In this document: piece by piece, positions 15,672 to 22,790 of the stretch
Numbering within the stretch: the stretch's first letter is position 1
How the letters are laid out: the number at the start of each line of letters is the position of its first letter
Source: Microbacterium sp. H1-D42
GTDB lineage: Bacteria; Actinomycetota; Actinomycetes; Actinomycetales; Microbacteriaceae
Assembly: GCF_022637555.1 (NCBI RefSeq)
Contig: NZ_CP093342.1
Span: 806,001 to 870,000 of the forward strand
DNA: 64,000 bases
Direction of reading: 5' to 3'
Program-made: the position numbers and the translations under genes
Notes under the pieces: generated by a model
Database searches by the model: none
What the model was told of the DNA's origin: nothing
Seen by the model: the letters and a program-made list of their open reading frames with translations, nothing else

Positions 15672-15720
15672 TTCTCCGTTCTGCACATCAGATCCCCGGA
15701 TTCCTGTGCTGAACGGGGAA
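15672..15720. terminator. Stem-loop between convergent PPK2 and menG
   Basis: TTCTCCGTTCTGCACA (15672-15687) pairs with TGTGCTGAACGGGGAA (15705-15720): 14 of 16 pairs, plus one G-U. It lies between convergent stop codons, fitting a bidirectional terminator. Confidence 0.6.
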
Positions 15721-15758
15721 TTCTGTGCAACGCCGCACGGCCGAAGCCGGCGACGCAC

Positions 15759-16469
15759 TCAGCGGGGCTTGCGCGCCCGGTGCAGCGCCACCATGCCGAA
15801 CGACAGGTTGCGGTACTCGACCTGCGTCCAGCCCGCCTGGCGGATCCAGTTGGCGAGCGTGCGCTGATCGGGCCAGTCGCGGATCGACTCGTTCAGGTAG
15901 TCGTACGCGTCGCCGTTGGTGCCGGCCAGTCGCGCCACCCGAGGCAGCACCTGACCGTTGTAGAACGTGTAGAAACCGCGGAAGAACCTGTTCGGCGGCG
16001 TGGAGAACTCGTTGATCACCAGGCGCCCGCCCGGCTTGGTGACCCGGAACAGCTCGGCCAGCGCCTTCTTCGGCTGCTGCACGTTGCGCAGCCCGTACGA
16101 CATCGTCACGGCGTCGAACTCGTCGTCGCCGAAGGGCAGGTCAGTGGCATCCGCCTCGACGAAGCTGATGTTCGGCAGGTGACCGTGCCGGCGACGCCCT
16201 TCTGCCAGCATCCCCGGCGAGAAGTCGGCGGCGACGACCTGCGCGCCGCTCGCGGCGAGCGAGGCGGAGGAGGATGCCGTGCCGGCAGCCAGATCGAGGA
16301 TGCGCTCCCCGCGCTTCGGCGCCACCGCGCGGGTGGTCGCCGCGCGCCACAGCGCGTCGTTGCCCATCGTCATCACGGTGTTCGTGCGGTCGTAGCCCTT
16401 GGCGACCTGGTCGAACATGCCGCTGACGTGCGAGGGGTCTTTGCCGAGGTCGGCGCGGTTCGGCTCCAT
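15759..16469 (-). CDS. menG: Demethylmenaquinone methyltransferase MenG/UbiE
   Basis: A 236-aa SAM-dependent methyltransferase that performs the last step of menaquinone synthesis. The family motifs FDQVAKGYDRTNTVMTMG, LDLAAGTA (SAM loop), MSYGLRNV and the C-terminal FGMVALHRA are present. ATG 16469 lies 6 bases after TAGGAT on the same strand, with no Shine-Dalgarno. It is divergent from the DUF402 gene; the shared 148-base region holds a perfect 18-bp inverted repeat. Confidence 0.93.
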   Translation of the reverse strand: MEPNRADLGKDPSHVSGMFDQVAKGYDRTNTVMTMGNDALWRAATTRAVAPKRGERILDLAAGTASSSASLAASGAQVVAADFSPGMLAEGRRRHGHLPNISFVEADATDLPFGDDEFDAVTMSYGLRNVQQPKKALAELFRVTKPGGRLVINEFSTPPNRFFRGFYTFYNGQVLPRVARLAGTNGDAYDYLNESIRDWPDQRTLANWIRQAGWTQVEYRNLSFGMVALHRARKPR

Positions 16470-16475
16470 GCTTCG

Positions 16476-16481
16476 ATCCTA
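16476..16481 (-). promoter_or_regulatory. -10 box of the leaderless menG transcript
   Basis: On the minus strand TAGGAT is followed by 6 bases and ATG 16469. Confidence 0.5.
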
Positions 16482-16514
16482 CGGCGGCGGTGCCCGGTTG
16501 CGTTCTGCGGGCCG

Positions 16515-16565
16515 ACACGCCAGATGTCGGACTGGATACCCGGTTTCGTCCGACATCTGGCGTGT
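16515..16565. repeat. Perfect 18-bp inverted repeat between divergent promoters
   Basis: ACACGCCAGATGTCGGAC (16515-16532) and its exact reverse complement (16548-16565) flank a 15-base loop. Both neighbouring genes start away from it, so it is not placed as a terminator. It shares ACGCCAGATG with the palindromic part of menD and ACACGCCAGA with 52119-52128. Confidence 0.75.
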
Positions 16566-16605
16566 TGACCCCCGATGTGGACCGGGGAACCAGGGCATCG
16601 CGCCG

Positions 16606-16611
16606 TAGACT
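16606..16611 (+). promoter_or_regulatory. -10 box of the leaderless DUF402 transcript
   Basis: TAGACT is followed by 6 bases and GTG 16618. Confidence 0.5.
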
Positions 16612-16617
16612 CCCCGG

Positions 16618-17187
16618 GTGAATGAGCTGCGACCAGAGCCCGGAACCGTGATGACCATGCAATGGCGCAAGTGGGACGGCTCTGCGCACTGGCGCAGCGA
16701 CTGCGTGTACCTCGGCAGCGACCAGCGGGGCGACTGGCTCGGACAGCCTTCCGGCTGGACCAGCACCCGACCCGGATACGAGTTCGTCGCCGAGACCCCG
16801 AACGTCGCTCTGATCCCGAGCGGCCGCACCGACTACGCCCTCACCGTGCACGACGACCACCCTCGTGACCTGCGGATCTACATCGACCTCGCCTGGGACG
16901 TGCGGTGGGAGAGCGCAGAGCTCGTGACCGGCATCGACATGGACCTCGACGTGGTGCGGCGCGTCAACGACCAGGGCACCTACGTCGACGACCGTGACGA
17001 GTGGGCAGAGCACAGCGCGCGCTATGGCTATCCCGCCGACGTCATGACCCACCTCGAGGCGCTGACTCTCGAACTCGAGGGGCAGGTGCGCGCCCAGCAT
17101 CCGCCGTTCGACGACGCGACCGGCGACGCGTGGCTGGAACGCCTCGAGACGCTCGGGCTGAACGTCGGACCCCGGGCTGAACAGTAA
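16618..17187 (+). CDS. DUF402 domain-containing protein
   Basis: A 189-aa soluble protein of the DUF402 family (YIDLAWDVRWE, then DMDLDVVRRVNDQGTYVDDRDEWAEH). Members fold as a beta-barrel and some are nucleoside-phosphate hydrolases; activity here is not proven. The acidic cluster DMDLD / DDRDE would suit metal binding. GTG 16618 is set by the upstream TAGACT. Its TAA stop is part of the -10 hexamer of menF (TAAACT, 17185-17190). Confidence 0.83.
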   Translation: MNELRPEPGTVMTMQWRKWDGSAHWRSDCVYLGSDQRGDWLGQPSGWTSTRPGYEFVAETPNVALIPSGRTDYALTVHDDHPRDLRIYIDLAWDVRWESAELVTGIDMDLDVVRRVNDQGTYVDDRDEWAEHSARYGYPADVMTHLEALTLELEGQVRAQHPPFDDATGDAWLERLETLGLNVGPRAEQ

Positions 17188-17190
17188 ACT
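17185..17190 (+). promoter_or_regulatory. -10 box of the leaderless menF transcript
   Basis: TAAACT begins at the stop codon of the DUF402 gene and is followed by 6 bases and GTG 17197. Confidence 0.5.
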
Positions 17191-17196
17191 GAACGC

Positions 17197-18462
17197 GTGA
17201 GCAGCATCCGCCTGGTCGCGCAGACCCGCGAGATCCCACCCGTCGACGATCTGCTGGCGTACACCTCCGCCACCCGGCCCCTCGCGTGGCTGCGCCGCGG
17301 CGATGGGATCGTCGCCGCCGGCGACGGGCTGGCAGCAGCGATCCGCATCCCCGCCGGTCAGCAGCGCAAACGCAGCGACATCATCGCCGACATGTGGCGC
17401 GAGGTCGCAGCGGATGCTGAGATCGACGATCCGCTCGATCTTCCCGGCACCGGGCTGCTCGCGTTCGGCGCGCTCATCTTTGCTGAAGAGTCGCACGCTG
17501 ACAGCGTGCTCGCCGTACCGCAGACCATCGTCGGCCACCGTGAAGGGCGCAGCTGGATCACCCGCATCCGCACCGCAGATGCGGAGTTCGCGGCGATGCC
17601 GGAGAGCCTGTCGTACGGTCCGCACTGGGCGGGGAGAGTGGGGCCGGGCGCACAGACCCCGCAGGGCTACCAGGATGCCGTGCGCCTCGCCATCGACGAG
17701 ATCGCCGACGGGGACTATCGCAAGGTCGTACTGGCTCGCGACCTGACCGGGACCGTGCCAGGGGACGCCGACCTTCGCCGGCTCGTCCGCGCGCTGTCGA
17801 CCGGCTACCCCGACACCTGGACCTTCGCCGTCGACGGACTCATCGGGGCGAGTCCCGAGACCCTCGTGACGGCGCACGAGCGCACCGTCACCGCGCGAGT
17901 GCTCGCCGGAACCGCGGCACGCGGCGCGGACCCTGAGGAGGACGCCCTGGCATCTGCTGCCCTCGCGGCCAGCGCGAAGGACGTCGCAGAGCACGCGTTC
18001 GCGGTGCAGAGCGTGCTGGCATCGCTGCGCTCGCACACGCGCAGACTCACCGCCGACGAGCAGCCCTTCACCCTCGAGCTGCCGAACCTCTTCCACCTCG
18101 CCACTGATGTGGCCGGTGAGCTGAGTGACGGTGCGTCATCCCTGGATCTGGTCGGCGCGCTGCATCCGACCGCGGCCGTCGCCGGCACCCCGACCGAAGT
18201 CGCCGTCGCAGCCATCGCGCGCATCGAGCCGTTCGACCGCGGCCGCTACGCGGGCCCTGTCGGCTGGATCGACGCGTCCGGAGACGGCGAGTGGGCGATC
18301 GCGCTGCGCTGCGCGCAGTTTGCGGATGCCCCTGACGAGGCCTCCTCCGCACGCCGCGTCACGGCGTACGCCGGTGCGGGCATCGTCGCCGGCAGCGACC
18401 CCGAGTCGGAGCTGCTCGAGACCAGGGTGAAGTTCCGCCCGCTCGTCGATGCGCTCGCGTGA
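17197..18462 (+). CDS. menF: Isochorismate synthase
   Basis: A 421-aa chorismate-binding enzyme that converts chorismate to isochorismate, the entry step of the menaquinone route. The C-terminal half carries the family signature: DYRKVVLARDL with the catalytic-region lysine, IGASPETLV, ARVLAGTAARG, LHPTAAVAGTP and AYAGAGIVAGSDPESE. The N-terminal half is variable as usual. It could alternatively serve a siderophore, but menD, menG and menA nearby argue for menaquinone. GTG 17197 follows TAAACT at 6 bases. Confidence 0.88.
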   Translation: MSSIRLVAQTREIPPVDDLLAYTSATRPLAWLRRGDGIVAAGDGLAAAIRIPAGQQRKRSDIIADMWREVAADAEIDDPLDLPGTGLLAFGALIFAEESHADSVLAVPQTIVGHREGRSWITRIRTADAEFAAMPESLSYGPHWAGRVGPGAQTPQGYQDAVRLAIDEIADGDYRKVVLARDLTGTVPGDADLRRLVRALSTGYPDTWTFAVDGLIGASPETLVTAHERTVTARVLAGTAARGADPEEDALASAALAASAKDVAEHAFAVQSVLASLRSHTRRLTADEQPFTLELPNLFHLATDVAGELSDGASSLDLVGALHPTAAVAGTPTEVAVAAIARIEPFDRGRYAGPVGWIDASGDGEWAIALRCAQFADAPDEASSARRVTAYAGAGIVAGSDPESELLETRVKFRPLVDALA

Positions 18463-18474
18463 ACGCCCCGCAGG

Positions 18475-18480
18475 TAGGGT
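18475..18480 (+). promoter_or_regulatory. -10 box of the polyprenyl synthase gene
   Basis: TAGGGT is followed by 7 bases and GTG 18488. Confidence 0.45.
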
Positions 18481-18487
18481 TGAATAC

Positions 18488-19549
18488 GTGACTTCGAGCC
18501 CCGCCACCCCGGGCACGCGCCTGGCGAGCCGCCTCGGCTTCAGTGACCGCGTCTTCCTCGGTGCTGCAGGCCGCCGCGTCGCAGCGCGCATCGAAGAAGG
18601 ACTCGACCAGGTCGAGGCGAATATCGCCGACGAGGTCAAGGTGGCGGACCCCGTCGCCGACGCCGCGGCGCGCTACCTCTACGAGGCGGGCGGCAAGCGC
18701 ATCCGCCCCGTGCTCGCGCTGCTGACCGCACAGCTCGGTGACGGCAACATCCGCCCGGTGATCGACATCGCCACCGCGCTGGAGCTCACCCACCTCGGCT
18801 CGCTCTACCACGACGACGTGATGGACGGCGCAGACACCCGCCGCGGTGTGCCCGCCGCGCATGCGGTGTGGGGCAACAACGTCGCCATCCTCACCGGCGA
18901 CATCCTGTTCTCGCGGGCCAGCCAGATCATGTCGCGCTACGGCGATCGGGCCATGCGGCTGCAGGCCGACACCTTCGAGCGCCTGGTGATGGGCCAGATG
19001 CACGAGACCGTCGGCGCACAGCCGGACGACGATCCGATCGAGTTCTATCTGCAGGTGCTGGCCGACAAGACCGGCTCGCTGATCGCCGCCGCCACCGAGG
19101 GCGGCGTGATCTTCTCCAACGCCCCGACCGAGTTCGAGGCGCCGCTGCGGATGTACGGCGAGAAGATCGGCGTGGCGTTCCAGCTGCTCGACGACGTGAT
19201 CGATCTGTCCGCGGACGCGGCCGAGACCGGCAAGGTGCCTGGCACCGACCTGCGTGCCGGCGTGCCGACCATGCCGTCCCTGCTGCTGCAGACCAGCACG
19301 GCACCCACCGACGTCGACCTCGCCCGCCGTATCGACGAGGGGGTCGCCAGCATCGCCGACGGCGCTGACGCGGCGGTGCTGGACGGACCGCTCGCCGAGC
19401 TGCGCGACAACGATGCGACCGAGCGGACCATGGATCTCGCCCGCACCTGGACATCCGATGCGATCGTCGCACTGGCGCCGCTGCCCAAGGGCACCGTGCG
19501 CGAGGCGCTGACCCGCTTCGCGCAGACTCTTGCTGATCGCAGCAGCTGA
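18488..19549 (+). CDS. Polyprenyl diphosphate synthase
   Basis: A 353-aa trans-prenyltransferase. The first aspartate-rich motif is in YHDDVMDGADTRRG and the second in LLDDVIDLSAD; GGKRIRP binds isopentenyl diphosphate. It lengthens allylic diphosphates to the chain used for menaquinone, probably C40 or longer given the genomic context, although chain length cannot be read safely. GTG 18488 follows TAGGGT at 7 bases. The gene lies between menF and a ferredoxin reductase, all on the plus strand. Confidence 0.9.
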   Translation: MTSSPATPGTRLASRLGFSDRVFLGAAGRRVAARIEEGLDQVEANIADEVKVADPVADAAARYLYEAGGKRIRPVLALLTAQLGDGNIRPVIDIATALELTHLGSLYHDDVMDGADTRRGVPAAHAVWGNNVAILTGDILFSRASQIMSRYGDRAMRLQADTFERLVMGQMHETVGAQPDDDPIEFYLQVLADKTGSLIAAATEGGVIFSNAPTEFEAPLRMYGEKIGVAFQLLDDVIDLSADAAETGKVPGTDLRAGVPTMPSLLLQTSTAPTDVDLARRIDEGVASIADGADAAVLDGPLAELRDNDATERTMDLARTWTSDAIVALAPLPKGTVREALTRFAQTLADRSS

Positions 19550-19562
19550 CGGAAGGAACCCC

Positions 19563-20957
19563 ATGACGAAGCTCAAGCTGGCCATCGTCGGGGCAGGACC
19601 GGCGGGCATCTACGCCGCTGACATCCTGCTCAAGGCCGAGCGCAAGTTCGATGTCGCCATCGATCTGTTCGAGCAGCTGCCGGCGCCGTACGGCCTCGTC
19701 CGCTATGGCGTCGCCCCCGACCACCCACGCATCAAGGGCATCATCAACGCCCTGCGCGATGTGCTCGACCGCGGCGACATCCGCATCTTCGGCAATGTGC
19801 GCTTCGGTGAGGACATCACCATCGAGGACCTCAAGCGGCACTACAACGCGGTGATCTTCGCCACCGGCGCCGTGCGCGACTCCGGGCTCGACATCCCCGG
19901 CATCGACGCCAAGGGCTCGTACGGTGCTGCCGAGTACGTCAGCTGGTTCGACGGCCACCCGGACGTGCCGCGCGAGTGGCCCCTTGACGCCAGCTCCGTC
20001 GGCGTCATCGGCAACGGCAACGTCGCCCTCGACGTGGCGCGCATGCTCGCGAAGCACGCGGATGATCTGCTGGTCACCGAAGTGCCCGACAACGTCTATC
20101 AGGGCTTGAAGCAGAGCGCGATCACGGACGTGCACGTGTTCGGTCGCCGTGGCCCGGCCCAGGTGAAGTTCACCCCGCTCGAACTGCGCGAGCTCGGCGA
20201 GCTGCGCGACGTCGACATGGTCGTCTACGACGAGGACTTCGACTACGACGAGGCTTCGCAGCAGGCGGTCGCCAGCAACAAGCAGGTCATGGTCATGGAC
20301 CGCATCATGCAGTCGTGGCGCAAGCTGGACTCCACCAATGACGCCAGAGGCGATGAGAACAGCGCCGGAGGCACGGCATCGCGCCGCCTGCACATGCACT
20401 TCTGGGCGCGTCCCGTCGAGGTGAAGACCGATGCGGATGGTCGCGTGGCCGCGCTCGTCTACGAGCGCACGAAGTCCGACGGCGCCGGTGGTGCGGTCGG
20501 CACTGGCGAGCTGCGCGAGATCCCGATGCAGGCCCTGTACCGGGCCGTCGGCTACTTCGGCTCGCCGCTGCCAGGTGTGCCCTTCGACAAGAAGCACGGT
20601 GTGATCCCGAACCGCGAGGGTCAGGTGCTCGAGACGAAGTCGAACCAGCGTGTGCCAGGCATCTACACCACCGGCTGGATCAAGCGGGGGCCTGTGGGCC
20701 TCATCGGACACACGAAGTCGGATGCCATGGAGACCGTTCGGCATCTGATCAACGACCAGGGCTCGTGGTGGCAGCCGGAGGACACCTCGGATGAGGCGAT
20801 CCCCGCGCTGCTCGCCCAGCGCGGGGTCGCGTGGACCGATCTCGACGGCTGGCACCGACTGGATGCGCACGAGATCGAATCGGGAGCCGCGCAGGAGCGC
20901 GCCCGCGTGAAGCTCGTCCCGCGCGACGAGATGGTGCGCGTCTCCCGCGGAGAATAG
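19563..20957 (+). CDS. Ferredoxin/adrenodoxin-type NADP+ reductase (FprA-like)
   Basis: A 464-aa flavoprotein. FAD binds at IVGAGPAGIYAAD near the N-terminus and NADPH at IGNGNVALDVAR. The C-terminal GWIKRGPVGLIGHTKSDA segment is typical of mycobacterial FprA and adrenodoxin reductase. It passes electrons from NADPH to a ferredoxin in the cytosol. GPXGXXR-type recognition of NADP is seen in FGRRGPAQVKFT. ATG 19563 follows GGAAGGA. The gap of 13 bases to the polyprenyl synthase suggests co-transcription. Confidence 0.92.
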   Translation: MTKLKLAIVGAGPAGIYAADILLKAERKFDVAIDLFEQLPAPYGLVRYGVAPDHPRIKGIINALRDVLDRGDIRIFGNVRFGEDITIEDLKRHYNAVIFATGAVRDSGLDIPGIDAKGSYGAAEYVSWFDGHPDVPREWPLDASSVGVIGNGNVALDVARMLAKHADDLLVTEVPDNVYQGLKQSAITDVHVFGRRGPAQVKFTPLELRELGELRDVDMVVYDEDFDYDEASQQAVASNKQVMVMDRIMQSWRKLDSTNDARGDENSAGGTASRRLHMHFWARPVEVKTDADGRVAALVYERTKSDGAGGAVGTGELREIPMQALYRAVGYFGSPLPGVPFDKKHGVIPNREGQVLETKSNQRVPGIYTTGWIKRGPVGLIGHTKSDAMETVRHLINDQGSWWQPEDTSDEAIPALLAQRGVAWTDLDGWHRLDAHEIESGAAQERARVKLVPRDEMVRVSRGE

Positions 20958-20971
20958 CCCGCCGACCCCGC

Positions 20972-20977
20972 TAGGCT
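20972..20977 (+). promoter_or_regulatory. -10 box of the leaderless hydrolase transcript
   Basis: TAGGCT is followed by 6 bases and ATG 20984. Confidence 0.5.
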
Positions 20978-20983
20978 GACGCC

Positions 20984-22018
20984 ATGGGGGAGTGGCAAGC
21001 GGATATCCTCGGCGACGGCTTCGAGCAGCAGACCCTGCCGCTCGGAGAGGACAACGAGGGAGACATCGTCGCGACGGTCGTCCGCTCGCTTCCGGATGCC
21101 AGGCGCTGGTGGCATCCGGCGGATTGGGGCCGCGGCCGCGCGCCCCTCGCCGACGTCGATGTGCTGTACGTGCACGGCTGGTCGGACTACTTCTTCCAGA
21201 AACGGCTGGCACGGTTCTGGACCAGCCGCGGCGCCCGCTTCTACGCGCTCGATCTGCGCAAGTACGGACGCAGCCTCAGGCCGGGGCAGACCCCAGGGTT
21301 CATCACCGACCTGGCGGCGTACGACGCGGACATCGAGGCCGCGCTGGCCGCGCGAGGCGATACCGCCGGCCGGCGCCTGGTGCTGCTCGGGCATTCCACC
21401 GGCGGCTTGACCCTGAGTCTGTGGGCGTCGCGGCACCCCCGCCAGGTCGACGCGCTGATCCTCAACGCTCCGTGGCTGGAGTTCCAGCTCGGCGCCGCGC
21501 GCGCAGCGATCGCGCCGGTGGTCGAGCTGCAGGCGCGGCTGTGGCCGATGGACGCCGTGCCTCAGGTCGATCTCGGGTACTACACCCGCGCGCAGCGCGA
21601 GGTCGCCGACCCTGACGACCCCGTGGACGTCAATCTCCAGTGGCGGCCTGAGCAGACCATGACGGTGCACGCCGCGTGGCTGCGCGCCGTGCTGGCAGGG
21701 CACACCGCCGTCTCGCGAGGGCTGAAGATCACGGCGCCGGCGTGCGTGCTGCTGTCACAGCGCACGGTCGCCCCGACCAGATGGTCGCCTGAGCTCACCC
21801 GCGCCGACAGCGTGCTCGTGGTCGACGACATCGCGAAGGCGTCGCTCAAGCTGGGGCAGTCCGTGACGGTCGAGCGCATCGACGGCGCGCTGCACGACGT
21901 GTTCCTCTCGCAGAAGGCTGCCAGGGACGAGGCATACGCCCGTCTTGGCCGCTGGGTGACCGGCTGGAACGCGCAGAGCCGCCGTCGAGGCGCCGGTGAG
22001 GCTCAGTCCACGCCGTAG
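20984..22018 (+). CDS. Alpha/beta hydrolase (S33/monoacylglycerol-lipase-like)
   Basis: A 344-aa cytosolic alpha/beta hydrolase. The nucleophile elbow is GHSTGG, the oxyanion strand is YVHGWSDYF, and the catalytic histidine is probably in GALHDVFLS near the C-terminus. It resembles the Hydrolase_4 (lysophospholipase/monoglyceride lipase) group. No signal peptide. The last 16 bases overlap the 3' end of the convergent GntR gene. Substrate unknown. Confidence 0.87.
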   Translation: MGEWQADILGDGFEQQTLPLGEDNEGDIVATVVRSLPDARRWWHPADWGRGRAPLADVDVLYVHGWSDYFFQKRLARFWTSRGARFYALDLRKYGRSLRPGQTPGFITDLAAYDADIEAALAARGDTAGRRLVLLGHSTGGLTLSLWASRHPRQVDALILNAPWLEFQLGAARAAIAPVVELQARLWPMDAVPQVDLGYYTRAQREVADPDDPVDVNLQWRPEQTMTVHAAWLRAVLAGHTAVSRGLKITAPACVLLSQRTVAPTRWSPELTRADSVLVVDDIAKASLKLGQSVTVERIDGALHDVFLSQKAARDEAYARLGRWVTGWNAQSRRRGAGEAQSTP

Positions 22019-22647
22019 ATGACGCGGCACGCCTGCTCGGCGGCATCGGCATCGCCGCTGCGGAGCGCGGCCGTCAGGGCTGCGCAGCCTGTGATCACCC
22101 GCGGGCGGTGCTCAGGGGTGATCTCGAATGTGCGCAGAGCGCGAGCGAGGGCGAGGCTTGCCTCGTCGACGAGCGACTGCTGCAGGGGGTTGCCGGTGAG
22201 GGCTGCGAGGTAGCCGATGGCCCGGCCTCGCGCGCGTGAGCAGTCACCGGAGTCGTCGACGTTGACCGCGATCTCAGCGATCAGCTCAGTGGCGACCTGC
22301 AGCTCCTCCGCGTTCAACCGCGGGCATGCCAGCCTGACGATGATGCCGGCTTGCAGCCCGGCGAACGCATGCGCCACCTTGACCGAATCCGGCGTGGTGG
22401 CGGTGATCTCGGTGTACCGGCTCGGGTACATCGTGACCAGGCCGATGCGCTCGAGCCGCTGGAGTGCTTCTCGAACCGGCGTGCGTGACACGGCGAGCTC
22501 GGCAGCCAGCTCGCTGTCGCGGATGCGCATGCCAGGCGGCAGCTCGCCTTCCACGATCCGACCGCCGATCAGATGGAAGACTCCCTCTGCCAGCAGATGC
22601 TTGCGTGTCGTGATACTCGGTGCTTGCTGTGGCTCGACGTCAACCAT
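22003..22647 (-). CDS. GntR family (FadR-type) transcriptional regulator
   Basis: A 214-aa regulator with an N-terminal winged HTH (RIRDSELAAELAVSRTPVREALQRLERIGLV) and a C-terminal helical FCD-type effector domain. The FCD metal-binding histidines of classical members are not obvious. ATG 22647 has GGGAG upstream, and the in-frame extension before it is not protein-like. It precedes no gene on its strand except the converging hydrolase; the sulfatase gene upstream on the same strand is a possible target. Confidence 0.88.
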   Translation of the reverse strand: MVDVEPQQAPSITTRKHLLAEGVFHLIGGRIVEGELPPGMRIRDSELAAELAVSRTPVREALQRLERIGLVTMYPSRYTEITATTPDSVKVAHAFAGLQAGIIVRLACPRLNAEELQVATELIAEIAVNVDDSGDCSRARGRAIGYLAALTGNPLQQSLVDEASLALARALRTFEITPEHRPRVITGCAALTAALRSGDADAAEQACRVIYGVD

Positions 22648-22737
22648 GATCTCACTCCCCGAATGTACGCCTCGCGGCGTCGACGGGCTTCCCCAGAAAC
22701 CCATTCAGCCCAGCAGTCTACCCACGTCACCACCAAC

Positions 22738-22779
22738 TGGATCAAGCCCCGCGCCCGGAAGGGCACGGGGCTTGATCCA
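22738..22779 (-). terminator. Strong hairpin after the sulfatase gene
   Basis: TGGATCAAGCCCCG (22738-22751) and its exact complement (22766-22779) form a 14-bp stem with a 14-base GC-rich loop, 12 bases past the sulfatase stop codon. It separates the sulfatase from GntR. Confidence 0.75.
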
Positions 22780-22790
22780 GATCTCGGCGG

